Of a stretch of 64,000 bases of DNA, positions 25,501-38,000 are shown in pieces (position 1 is the stretch's first letter; every line of letters starts with the position of its first letter). The DNA lies in NCBI RefSeq assembly GCF_036898095.1, contig NC_090765.1:32027381-32091380 (forward strand), written 5' to 3'. The notes below the pieces were generated by a model, which had not been told where the DNA came from, did no database searches, and saw only the letters and a list, made by a program, of their open reading frames with translations. Source of the stretch: Palaemon carinicauda (Eukaryota; Arthropoda; Malacostraca; Decapoda; Palaemonidae). Made by a program: the position numbers and the translations under genes.

Positions 25501-28500
25501 GAGTTTAGCCTTCGCTATTCAGGAAGCTTTATCATTAGCTTAGCAAGTTTTTTGGAATTAATTTGATTTAATTTTGGTGACGAAGAGAGTATGAACTCTC
25601 TTTCACTTTTAAATGGCCGACCCTTCCCTTAGTCGGAAGTGTTGGTGTCGAAGAGAGTATAGACTCTCTTTCTTAATTTTGCTTAACAAAGTTATAGATT
25701 TATTTTATATCTCTCCGCCTTTTATAGGCCTCTTCGATTAACAAAATGCGACCTTTCCTAATAGTAGGCGGTCTTTTCTTGGAACCGAAGTTAATTAACA
25801 TTGAGCCCGTCATTTCGTTTTTACCTGTTAACATTTTATGCTATTTTAATGTTTTTGAAAGAATTTCTTTGTTAGTCTCGTACTGTTTTCAAAGTTGAAC
25901 TAACGTTTTGTTTTGTCTCTGCAGTTGTTGACGTTCAGAACGTTCAACTTGCGCTCTATCGTTACGATAGAGAGAGAGATTCACGGTTTCACGTTGCAGT
26001 AAGAGTAAACCGATTCTAGCGTTTTGTTCATTCTTTCTTAGCTTAAATGGTTTTAATTCTAATAAAGGAACTTTTTATTTGGGAAATCTTTCAGTTTTTT
26101 TCCTTTAACAATAATATGTTTTAACGATATATATAATTGGGCTCATCTCTCAGGTTCTAAGTCAAAAGAGAGAGAGAGAGAGATAGAGACGGAGGGAGAG
26201 AGAGGAGGGTAAACGTTTCGTTCAAGCGGGTAACGTTTTTATCGTTTTTGCTCTTCTCCCTAGTCTCTTTAGGGGAAGAAGGTAAACGTTTCTAGAGTTT
26301 TATTCTTGTTCCCAGGCTTTTTGCGGTGAGAGATTTTAAACGTAGTTTATTTGATCTAGTGTTTAGTCTCCTTTCCAGCCACTGAATTATTGATCTTTCA
26401 TTATGTTTTTCTGTTACATTGTAATACTGTTTTCGCGATTACTAACTTTTAATGAAGGATAGAATTGCGTGTTTCAGGTACAAACCACTTAAAGTTTCGA
26501 GTTCAGTGAAATAAGTGCAAACAGAAAATCAAAAGTGATAAAGTGATAAGCGCAAAGTGTTACAGTGTTGCGTTCGAGGGTTCGTCTGTTCGTGCCAGTT
26601 GTTCGCCTAGTCTGGGACCTCTTACAAGCTCCCAAGCCCAGGGGAGAAGTAACGTCGAAGGACTTATGGGTTCATCAGGCCTTGATCGACGAACAGACGT
26701 TTCCCTCCGGGGTTTCGGGTGTAACCAACTCACGTAGCCGACGTGATCACCCCACCCACACAAAGACGAGAGAGCCCATTTATTCCTCGTCTGCGGAAGA
26801 GGTTTCTCGCAGAAACCATGGACCAAATCTTGCAGCTTTTAAGTGCAAGTCGGTCCCTTCCGCGCAAGTCCAACTCCTAGGTGTAGCCATTAGCACTGGG
26901 TCAGTTCGGACTTGCTGCAGTACGACAACTGCACACCTCCCAGAGAGGCAAGGTGGTACCGCAACAGGCAGTAACTCCGTCTGTTGCCGCACCAGCTGTT
27001 TTAGACCCTCAGTCTCAACGGACAGTAGCTCCGTTTGTTGTTGTCTTTCATAGACCCTAGTGGTCTATGCTGCAGACAATGCAGTCTCAGCTTGCGGTTT
27101 TGATGCAGGAGTTTCAGGCAGAGAAGGTTAGCACACCTCCTCCTGCGAGCGCTCCTCCACCTCTGCGCAGTCCACCCTGCCAGACGTATGATGTTGAGGC
27201 TCCTCCTGCCTCCATGCGTGAGCTGCCGCATTGGGAGTTGCCAGGTACCAGCGCTATGCATCAACCTCCTCTTACCTTGAGGCAGGAGCCTCTTGCTATG
27301 CGGCAACCTCCTCAACCCTTGAGGCAGGAGCCTCATGCGTTGAGGCAACCTCCTCCACCCATGAGGCAGGAGCCTCATGCGTTGAGGCAACCTCCTCCAC
27401 CCATGAGGCAGGAGCCTCTTGCTATGCGGCAACCTCCTCAACCCTTGAGGCAGGAGCCTCATGCGTTGAGGCAACCTCCTCCACCCTTGAGGCAGGAGCC
27501 TCATGCGTTGCGGCAACCTCCTCCACCCATGAGGCAGCAGCCTCATGCTATGCGGCAACCTCCTCTACCCATGAGGCAGGAGCCTCATGCTATGCGGCAT
27601 CCTCCTCAAACCATGAGGCAGGAGCCTCATGCTATGCGGCATCCTCCTCAACCCATGAGGCAGGAGCCTCATGCTATGAGGAGCCTCATGCTATGCGGCA
27701 TCCTCCTCAACCCATGAGGCAGGGACCTCATGCTATGAGGAGCCTCATGCTATGCGGCATCCTCCTCAACCCATGAGGCAGGAGCCTCATGCTATGCGGC
27801 AACCTCCTCTACCCATGAGGCAGGAGCCTCATGCTATGCGGCATCCTCCTCAACCCATGAGGCAGGAGCCTCATGCTATGCGGCATCCTCCTCAACCCAT
27901 GAGGCAGGAGCCTCATGCTATGAGGAGCCTCATGCTATGCGGCATCCTCCTCAAACCATGAGGCAGGAGCCTCATGCTATGCGGCAACCGCCTCAACCCA
28001 TGAGGCAGGAGCCTCATACTATGCGGCATCCTCCTCAACGCATGCGGCATGAGCCTCATCCCTTGCACATGAGCCTCATCCCATGCAGCATGAGCCTCAT
28101 ACCATGCAGCATGAGCCTCATCCCATGCAGCATGAGCCTCATCCCATGCAGCATAAGCCGCACGCCATGCAACATGCTCTGCTTTCCTTACAGCATGCTC
28201 TACATACAGCATGCTCTGCATACAGCATGCTCTGCATACCTTACCGCATGCTCCTCAGTCACACATCTTTGGTTGTTGCCAACTCACAAGACTGTCAAGC
28301 AGTTTCATAACGTTGCCTTCTGGTCTGCTGCTTTTGCACCAGTGAAACCCTCACTGAGAGAACTTAGCTTTTCTCGGATATGGTTCCTGTAGATGAGAAA
28401 GTGCTATTCTCCCTCCTTCTGATATTCCCTTGAGGACTCTGTCATTTGGCTTTAGCTGCTTAGCCTCCTATGGACTTTTATTTAAGCATAACATGCTTCC

Positions 28501-31500
28501 AGGGAGGGTAATGGTTCCACTTCAGTCGCTAACCCCGTCTGTTACCACTCCTGCTCCCTTAGACCTTGAGCTTTGTTGCAAGACATGCAGTCCAAGCTTA
28601 GTCCTTGTTAGAGGATTTTTTGTTTACGGAGTCAGTGTGTCACTGGGAAGACGTTCAACAACCAGCAGAAGTGACTTGTTGTGACGCAGTGCGGCAACCT
28701 CAGCAACCCGATAAGGAGTTGTCTGTACGACCCAGACAGTCTAGACAGCTTCGGGTTGTCGCTGTACTTCCTCGCTTCCCCATGGTTGACAGTTCACAGA
28801 CTGTGCAGCAGTACCATGATCTTGTGTCCGGCTCCGTCAGACGACTGGCTTTTAAGAGCTCCCACAAGTCGTCGCTGTCTGGAGATTCTCAGATGGACTA
28901 TGGATCTGACCAAGGAACTGGGCCTCCTGGTCAATTTTGAGGAGTCCCAGCTCGTCCCATCCCAGACCATTGTCTACCTGGGTATGGATCTTCAGAGTCG
29001 AGCTTTTCGGGCTTTTCCGTCGGCCCCAAGGATCTAACAAGCCCTAGAATGCATCCAGAGCATGCTGAGAAGGAACCGATGCTCAGTCAGGTAGTGGATG
29101 AGTCTAACAGGGACACTTTCATCGCTGGCCCTGTTCATCGAGTTAGGGAGACGCCACCTCCGCCCCCTTCAGTATCATCTAGCTGCTCACTGGATAAAGG
29201 ACATGACGCTAGAGACGGTCTCAGTTCCTGTTTCCGAAGAGAGGAGGTCTACTCTCACGTGGTGAAAGAACAGCTTTCTTCTCAAGGAAGTCTACCTTTG
29301 GCTGTTCAGAAACCCGACCGCCGTCTCTTCTCTGACGCATCAGACACGGGCTGGGGTGCGACTTTGGACGGACAGGAATGCTCGGGAACATGGAATCAGG
29401 AGCAAAGGACACTTCACATCAATTGCAAGGAGCTGTTGGCGGTTCATCTGGCCTTGATAAACTTCAAGTCCCTCCAGCTTAACAAGGTGGTGGAGGTGGA
29501 CTCTGACAACACCACAGCCTTGGCTTACATCTCCAAGCAGGGAGGGACTCATTCGTGGAAGTTGTTCTAGATCGCAAGGGACCTCCTCATCTGGTCAAAA
29601 GATCGAAACCTCACGCTGGTAACGAGGTTCATTCAGGGCGATATGAATGTCATGGCAGATCGCCTTAGCCGAAAGGGTCAGGTCATCCCCACAGAGTGGA
29701 CCCTTCACAAGAATGTTTGCAGCAGACTTTGGGCCCTGTGGGGTCAGCCAACCATAGATCTGTTCGCTACCTCGATAACCTAGAGGCTCCCGTTGTATTG
29801 TTCTCCGATTCCAGACCCAGCAGCCGTTCACGTGGATGCTTTTCTGCTGGATTGGTCCCATCTCGACCTGTATGCATTCCCGCCGTTCAAGATTGTCAAC
29901 AGGGTACTTCAGAAGTTCACCTCTCGCAAAGGGACACGGCTGACGTTGGTTGGCTCCGCTCTGGCCCGCGAGAGAATGGTTCATAGAGGTACTGCAATGG
30001 CTGGTCGACATTCCCAGGACTCTTCCTCTAGGAGTGGACCTTCTACGTCTACCTCACGTAAAGAAGGTACACCCAAACCTCCACGCTCTTCGTTTGACTG
30101 CCTTCAGCCTTTCGAAAGACTCTCAAGAGCTAGGGGCTTTTCGAAGGAGGCAGCCAGAGCGATTGCCAGAGCAAGGAGGACATCCACTCTCAGAGTCTAT
30201 CAGTCTAAAGGGGAAGTCTTCCGAAGCTGGTACAAGGCCAATGCAGTTTCCTCAACCAGTACCACTGTAACCCAGATTGCTGACTTCCTGTTACATCTAA
30301 GGAACGTAAGATCCCTTTCAGCTCCTACGATCAAGGGTTACAGAAGTATGTTGGCAGCGGTTTTCCGCCACAGAGGCTTGGATCTTTCCACCAACAAAGA
30401 TCTACAGGACCTCCTTAGGTCTTTTGAGACCTCAAAGGAACGTCGGTTGTCCACTCCAGGCTGGAATCTAGACGTGGTCCTAAGGTTCCTTATGTCATCA
30501 AGATTTGAACCTCTCCAATCAGCCTCTTTTAAGGACCTCACATTAAAACTCTTTTCCTCGTGTGCTTGACAACAGCTAAAAGAGTAAGTGAGATCCACGC
30601 CTTCAGCAGGAACATAGTTTTCACATCTGAAACGGCTACATGTTCCTTGCAGCTCGGTTTTTTGCTAAATCGAGCTTCCTTCACGTCCTTGGCCTAAGTC
30701 GTTCGAGATCCCAAGCCTGTCCAACTTGGTGGGGAACGAACTGGAGAGAGTACTTTGCCCAGTTAGAGCTCTTAGGTACTATCTAAAAAGGTCATAACCT
30801 TTACGAGGACAATCAGAAGCCTTATGGTGTGCTATCAAGAAGCCTTCTCTTCCAAGGTCTAAGAACTCAGTTTATTACTAATTCAGGCTCCTGATTAGGG
30901 AAGCACATTCTCATCTGAAGGAAGAAGACCTTGCTTTGCTGAAGGTAAGGACACATGAAGTGAGAGCTGTGGCTACTTCAGTGGCCTTCAAACAGAACCG
31001 TTCTCTGCAGAGTGTTATGGATGCAACCTATTGGAGAAGCAAGTCAGTGTTCGCATCATTCTATCTCAAAGATGTCCAGTCTCTTTACGAGAACTGCTAC
31101 ACCCTGGGACCATTCGTAGCAACGAATGCAGTAGTAGGCGGGGGCTCAGCCACTACATTCCCATAATCCCATAACCTTTTTAACCTTTCTCTTGAATACT
31201 TTTTATGGGTTGTACGGTCGGCTAAGAAGCCTTCCACATCCTTGTTGATTTGGCGGGTGGTCAATTCTTTCTTGAGAAGCGCCGAGGTTAAAGGTTGTGA
31301 TGAGGTCCTTTAGTATGGGTTGCAGCCCTTTATACTTCAGCACCTAAGAGTCGTTCAGCATCCTAAGAGGACCGCTACGCTCAGTAAGGAAGACGTACTT
31401 AATAAAGGCAGAGTAATGGTTCAAGTTGTCTTCCTTACCAGGTACTTATTTATTTTATGTTATTTTTGAATAACTAATAAAATAAAATACGGGATACTTA

Positions 31501-31938
31501 GCTTCTTTGTTAACATGTATGCTGGTCTCCACCCACCACCCTGGGTGTGAATCAGCTACATGATTATCGGGTAAGATTAATATTGAAAAATGTTATTTTC
31601 ATTAGTAAAATAAATTTTTGAATATACTTACCCGATAATCATGATTTAATTGACCCACCCTTCCTCCCCATAGAGAACCAGTGGACCGAGGAAAAAATTG
31701 AGGTGGTGTTGACAAGAAGTACTGGAGTACCTGACCACAGATGGCGCTGTTGTGTACACCCCCACCTGTATAGCGATCGCTGGCGTATCCCGACCGTAGA
31801 TTTCTGTCGGCAACAGAGTTGACAGCTACATGATTATCGGGTAAGTATATTCAAAAATTTATTTTACTAATGAAAATAACATTTTTGTATTGCGAGCAGT
31901 CAAAAATAGGGGTTAATAAGAAATGGAAAAGTCCTTTT

Positions 31939-32025
<87 letters not shown>

Positions 32026-35000
32026 TCTGTGTGTGCGTGTAGTATTGATTCATAGTTTCGACACTTCCTTCAGATACACCAAGCCTCTTTAGACATTACT
32101 GTTGAGTGTTGTCATAACTTGTACAGTATATATGATATTCTGAACAATCCTGTATAATAATTTTATTAACATATTTCAATTTAAAAAATTGTTATTGAAT
32201 TTTATTTTTTGGCTATCATACAGTGCATCAACATGTCAATGAAATCACAAATCATTTACCATTACATATATAATATTTTTAAGGTGAAGTTACACTATTT
32301 TTCAGGATGGACCCTGCTGAGGAAATCAAAGAAAAAGACAGACACCCATCTCTTAGGACAGCTGAACTAGCGCGTCACCAGAACAGTGTGTTAATGAAAA
32401 TACAAGAATTGCAACTTGAAGAAGATTGCAAAAAAACTAAAGATGTATGTGAAATGTTGGGTTCATTGCATATGACTTTGATTAACTATTTTTTTTCTAT
32501 TTTAAAGAATTAGAAAACAAAAAACTGATAATAATGTAGATCGTGAGATCATAGAGCTGGGAAAAATTATATGCATTACTGTATACAGTAATTATAAAGA
32601 GAGTATACATTATATGATTTGGTGATGAGTATTATATACTGTACTGTATTAGAATATTTGTTAGTATCTCAGTGTAAGTAGTGAATTTCTGTCAATTACT
32701 CACTTTCCAATATTTTCATTAGGTAAATACAAAGTTTTTCAAGGTATTTTATAGTCTTTACATTTTTCAGCAAAATGTGGTCTGCTGTTACCAAAGGTAC
32801 CTGCTCCAGCTAAAGGAAATTAAACGACAACAGCGTTTACAGTACCAGCAGTATTGCAAGGAACGTGATGAAAATATAGAATTGGAAGTAATGAGATTGC
32901 AAAAGCAGAAGGAAGAAATACGTCAGACCCTCCAACAGAATGAGTAAGTGCTTTGTTTCTATGCTTAAACAAACCTTTTGTCTTTTAAATAGGGAAATGA
33001 TTTCGGCACAACTGAAACTGCCATTGAAAATGCTTACGAGGTTGTTAATGACAGTTGGTGCATGTGGGTGAGAAGCCCCACCCAACCACCTGTTCAAAAA
33101 TCCTCACTTTGAATTTCAGCTGCAACAAGTGGAGTACAGATGAATCATTGTGCCCTTGTAAGAACTTTTTCACATTGTTTTTCTTGCAGGAAGTGGGCTG
33201 GAAAGGGTGGATATTGCAACCTGTTTATGAGTACAGTAGATTCACACACACTTTTGTAGGGGCCATGATTGTTTGCAACCGTCCCTGTGGGACTAGTGCA
33301 GGTCGTGGCCTCCTTTGCAGTGGCAGACGTACAACCTGAAGCGGAAGAATAAAGCTAAGCCTTCTCCAGGGTCTGCTTTAGCAATGCTCGAGAAGACACT
33401 GAAGAAGTCTTTCTTGGTGAGTCTGTTGCTGCTGCTCCTGTGCATACAGCCCTAGCTCGGTCCCGAAGTAGTATTCATCAGGAGCAAGGAGCCATCGGAT
33501 TTACATCGGCAGGTTTTTCAGGTTTTTGGTGGCCAGTGTTCATTGCACCCTATCAGAATTGGGAAGCTCTGCGTCCATTTCCATGGAGACTGCTGATGAC
33601 GAGCTTGACGTAAGGAAGGCTTGGGCCTCCTTAAGTCTTTCAGATGGGCCCTCCTTGACTTTGTTGAGGGAGGTGGTAGCCAAAACCCATGGGATCACAT
33701 GAACATGTACACCTTCCCACCCATGGGATCACCTAGACAGGTATAGGTATGTCTCCTTTGTTCAGCCTGATCTATTAGCAAATCAACCAATTGATGACTA
33801 CAGCAGGACTCAAGATGTCCCTTGCGGCTCCCATTGGCCTCGTTCCGAGTGGTATCCCTATCTGTTAGCACTTCTAGTTGAGGTCCCAAGAGAACTACCT
33901 GAATGGTCAGCTGCACATTCAGAGGTACCACTTTCCTTAAAGTCTCTGGAACTTAATGGTTGGAGGCTATACAGCATTTCCTCCTAGCAAACTGCTTTCT
34001 GCAAGGCATTACATAAATGTCTGGGACCTGCACTGTTCCTCTGTAGCTGTCTACAAGAGGAAGTGGATCATCTCCAATGGTGTCATAGATGAGATACCTC
34101 TCTGGTAGGAGCAACTCTAGCACAGATCGTGGATTTCCTCATCTTCCTTTGCTGAGAGAAACGCCTCTCGGTCCTGTCTGTTAAAGGCTACTGTTCAGCC
34201 TTAGGCATTGTCTTTCAGCTGAGGGATATAGACCTCGTCTTGTTGAAGTTTTCTATGCTCACTTGGAGTTTTGAACAGTCTTAGCCCCCCAGGATCTCAG
34301 ACTGCGAGAATGGGACATAACCCTCGTTCTGAAGGCCCTTACGCAGACCCCATTTGACCCTTTGAAAAGGTTGTCAGACAGAGGTCTGGCTCTCAAGACT
34401 GTCTTTAGCATCAGCAAAGAGTGTGTATGCTCCTGACTTTTGCATTCCTATCGCTATATGGAGGATTGTTTCTTATGCTGTTGCCTTATAGAACTTCCCT
34501 GCCAACTGGTACCTTTGAAGTTGGTTGGTGATCTTTAACCCTGTTTGATCAATTGCAGGTAAACAGGCCTACTCGGACAGTAGGCTGATAGTGGTATTGT
34601 TCACTGTACTGCCTCCTTCCAATACACAGAGTTCACACATCAGCCAGTATCTTTGGGGTTGGTTAGCAATCATGAGCCTGGTGTGATAGCCACCGCTGTT
34701 TCATGAGCTGCAGGTGAACGGTCTAACAGGACCGATTTGCATCCCCATATGGTAGGCCAATAGTGATTTTGTTCATGGTATGAGCATCGTTTACGCTACT
34801 CCTTGTGTAGTTACCAAGTGTAGCCGATGGAGCCTATATGATGATCAGTACCAATGGGGTTGGTTAGTGACCATAAATTTTGGGTAACAACGACTAGTTT
34901 TCACTTTCAAGCACGTACATAGTTTTACCATCAACTGGTACCTTTGGGGTTGATCAGCAAGGTGAATCTGGTACAGCAGTGACCATTGTTTGCTCCAGTA

Positions 35001-38000
35001 TCAGGTAATCGATCCTTCTTAACACAAACTCCTAAGTGATTAAGGAGAGAGATATGCAGTCATGTGAAGCTATCCTCTTCCTCTTCCCCCTCTGATTAGG
35101 ACAATTATTCTCAGTATCGGTCCAGCAGTGCCGTAAGACTCTTCACAATACTACCTCTTTCGTTCTATTGCTTCATTCTCGGTATTAAGCATAGGTACAA
35201 CTTCGATTTTCTGGAATTAGATGGCCTATCATCTTTAATTTGGACATAACTATTGGATTTAATTGAGACTAGACTTTTGGAATGTTGATGTAGCCATTGT
35301 ATCTGGCTATTACTTAAACTCCCATAAGTAAGCTTTTAAAAAACCTTCTAAACTCCTTCATATAGTAATATCACTCAATTTCAAGGACAGTATAAATTAA
35401 ACTATATACCATAGCTAATTAAATTTGTTTTGAGTCCAGGCAGAACTCAGCTCAACCATATATTTATCCTAATTTAGTTTACAGTTGGTGATATGCTGCA
35501 TCAGTCAAACATCTAAAGGAAACTTTTTTTTTATAGACAGTTTTTAAGGTAATAATTATGGTCAATTTATTATTTTTTCCATTCAGTAGCAGTGGACCAA
35601 AGGGTTCCTGCTTTGAGTGTAGTTTCTGGCTGTGACTTCTTCTCTTGCATTTAACCTTTACATCATTTGCCCATAATAACATCCTTTGTGGCGTAGACAC
35701 CCTGGAAGGTTTAACTCTACATCAATCTTAGTCTTAATGGATATGATCTGTCCATTGGTACTTACGTTGCTCCTGGGAATGCTGTAGCTTTTAAGAGCTT
35801 AAGTATCCCAAACCAGGATATTTCCTTAGCTTTAAAGTGAAAAGTTCTCGTTGTAACTCAAGATTTTATGATTTCAATTTGCTAAGGTTACTTTTTACAT
35901 AGCAATCTTCCTGTCATGATCTTTGTTGTACTCCTTGTATATCCTTGAGACACCCATTCATATACTTCTATACTGTGATCAAAACATCCAGGACTATTAG
36001 TAGCACACAAAATTGGAATTATGAGATTTAGTCTGTGAAAAGATATTACACACATCTTCAAACAACACATAGAATGAGAAAACCTGTGTCATTATGTTAA
36101 TTTTCTATTTGTTTAACTAACTGAATTGATACTCTTATTTCCAAAATTTGTAATATAATTGTTTGGTGTAGGCTTTTTACATTATTATTATTATTTTTTT
36201 TTTTAAAGCAGTAAGAAAGCATAAAGAAAATATTATATTCCTAGTTTCACTTGAACTTTTACTATTTTTCAGTCTTGAATATGACCAGTATATAGAGCAG
36301 AAATCATCAGAACTTAACCAGCTCATAGAAGCTGCTGAGCGCAGGGAAGTAGAACACAGAAATGTTATTGAAGGTCTTGTTAATGATCTGCATACACTCA
36401 AGGCTGCTTATATAGAAAAATACGAAGAAATGAAGCAGTTACTGAGGTAAGTGACATTTATTGTTGTACTTATGCTGGTAGATTGATTAGTCATCAAAGG
36501 TAGATTTGTCATAGAAATTGTTTATATTATACCATGCCCTCTGTGGCTGCTGGGGCATAGCAACAATTAGAATAGTGCCAACGTATCCCTACTTGTCAGA
36601 AGAAGTGACTAAAAGTGACTGGAAACCCCTCTCCTGTATTTTGATTTCCTGAGAGATATCAAAGAAGAGGAGATGGGTGATAGTGAATATACTTATTTGT
36701 GATGCTTGCATCGCATATTTCGTTCTCTGATATTTTTTTCTTTTGTTAGTCTGAGTTAATTTAAAGATAGTTTTATCTACTTTTACTGCTCCCTGCACAC
36801 AAGTTTTGTAGTGTTTGAATGTGCATGGATCAGAGTAAAAGATATGAGTTTGAAGTATGTTTTGGAATAGAAGGATAGATGTACTGGCCTTTTGTGAGAC
36901 AAAGAGAAAAGGGAGCGGTGAAGTGACTGGTAGAGTGTCTGGGATTGAAAGGGGAAAAGCAAGAGAGAGTGTGGCTTTATCGCTGAGTGAATGGATGACA
37001 GGTAAAGTAGTGGAAACGGAGGATGTATCATCTAGGTTAATTTGGGTAATGTTTAGGGTGGGTAGGTAATGTTGGGCTTTTGTTAGTGCATGTGGGTCAG
37101 GTTGTGAGAAAGTGAAGAGCAGAATGAATTCTGGAATGAATGAATTAGGTGTGTAGAAGGATTGGGTTAAAGGAACTATGTAATTGTGATGTGCGTCTTA
37201 AATAACTAAATTCCAGAGTGGGTGCTGGAGAGGTAGAAGGTATCATTTGGAAGTATGGTGTACCAGGTGAAAATGAGAGCGGTGAGAGACTGGTAGGTAC
37301 GTGTGTTGAAAAAGAGCTGGTGATAAGCTGTAGTTTTTTTCAAAAAGAAAGATAATAATAAATATACATGGCTAAGAGTGGCAAATAGAATAGTGGTAGA
37401 AAGGGCATTAATGGATTATGTGTTGATATCAAGAAGGATGTTTGGAAGATTGAAAGATGTGCATGTGTTTAGGAGTATGACTAATGGTATGTCTGATCAT
37501 TTTTGGGGGGTGAAGGAAAATTAGTTGAAACAAAAGAGTAGGGTATGTAAAAGGGAGGCAGTGAAGGTTGAAGGATTAAAAAAAAAACGAGGTAAAAAGT
37601 GATTATCAAGAAAGGTTGGAAGTAGCATAAGACAGGGTGAAGGTGAGAGAAACTAGTGATCTAGAGGAGTCGTTGAAGTTGGTAAAAGAAAATTTTATTA
37701 GGATTGCAAGTGATATGTGTGGCAAGAGGATTATTGGAGGCAGCAGGTGGAAAGGTGGAATGAAGAAGTGAACATGAAAGTGGAAGATAAAAAGAGGGTA
37801 TTTGAAGCATGGCTGCAGAGTAATAGTGTAGAGAAGTATGAAAGATATAGAGAGAAACATGTGGAAGTAAAACATAAGGTAGTTGAGGCAAAGAGGGCAG
37901 CTGACTGGAGGTGAGGTCAGGGATTTGGGTCTTTTGTATGAAGAGAATAAGTAGTAGTTTTGTAAGGAGTGAAGAGAGTAAGGATGGGGGGGATCGAGAA

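Larger units (their letters stand above)
25244..31882 (+). mobile_element. DIRS-type retrotransposon copy A (defective, 6.6 kb)
   Basis: DIRS elements use a reverse transcriptase, RNase H and a tyrosine recombinase instead of an integrase, and have inverted terminal repeats (ITRs) plus an internal complementary region (ICR). Here the ITRs are at about 25244-25418 and 31688-31882 and the ICR at 31554-31642. The insert is bounded by AT at each end. The coding part is broken: the gag N-terminus is replaced by unrelated leader sequence, the gag middle is expanded as a 42-bp minisatellite, the RT active-site region is missing, and RNase H and recombinase carry stops and frameshifts. Since ends and ICR are intact it could have been mobilised by proteins supplied in trans (inference). 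Confidence 0.92.
23360..32305 (+). other. GLE1: GLE1 intron 2
   Basis: 8.9 kb, holding an RTE LINE 5' part, DIRS copy A and a (GA)n run. At 23461-23600 there is a single-ended sequence reminiscent of a mariner/Tigger-type terminus; no partner end was found. Otherwise 23360-23955 and 32023-32305 show nothing. Confidence 0.8.

Noticed and set aside
27001..27558. Minus-strand ORF of 185 codons in the 42-bp repeat
   Set aside because: Antisense shadow of an in-frame repeat lacking stops.
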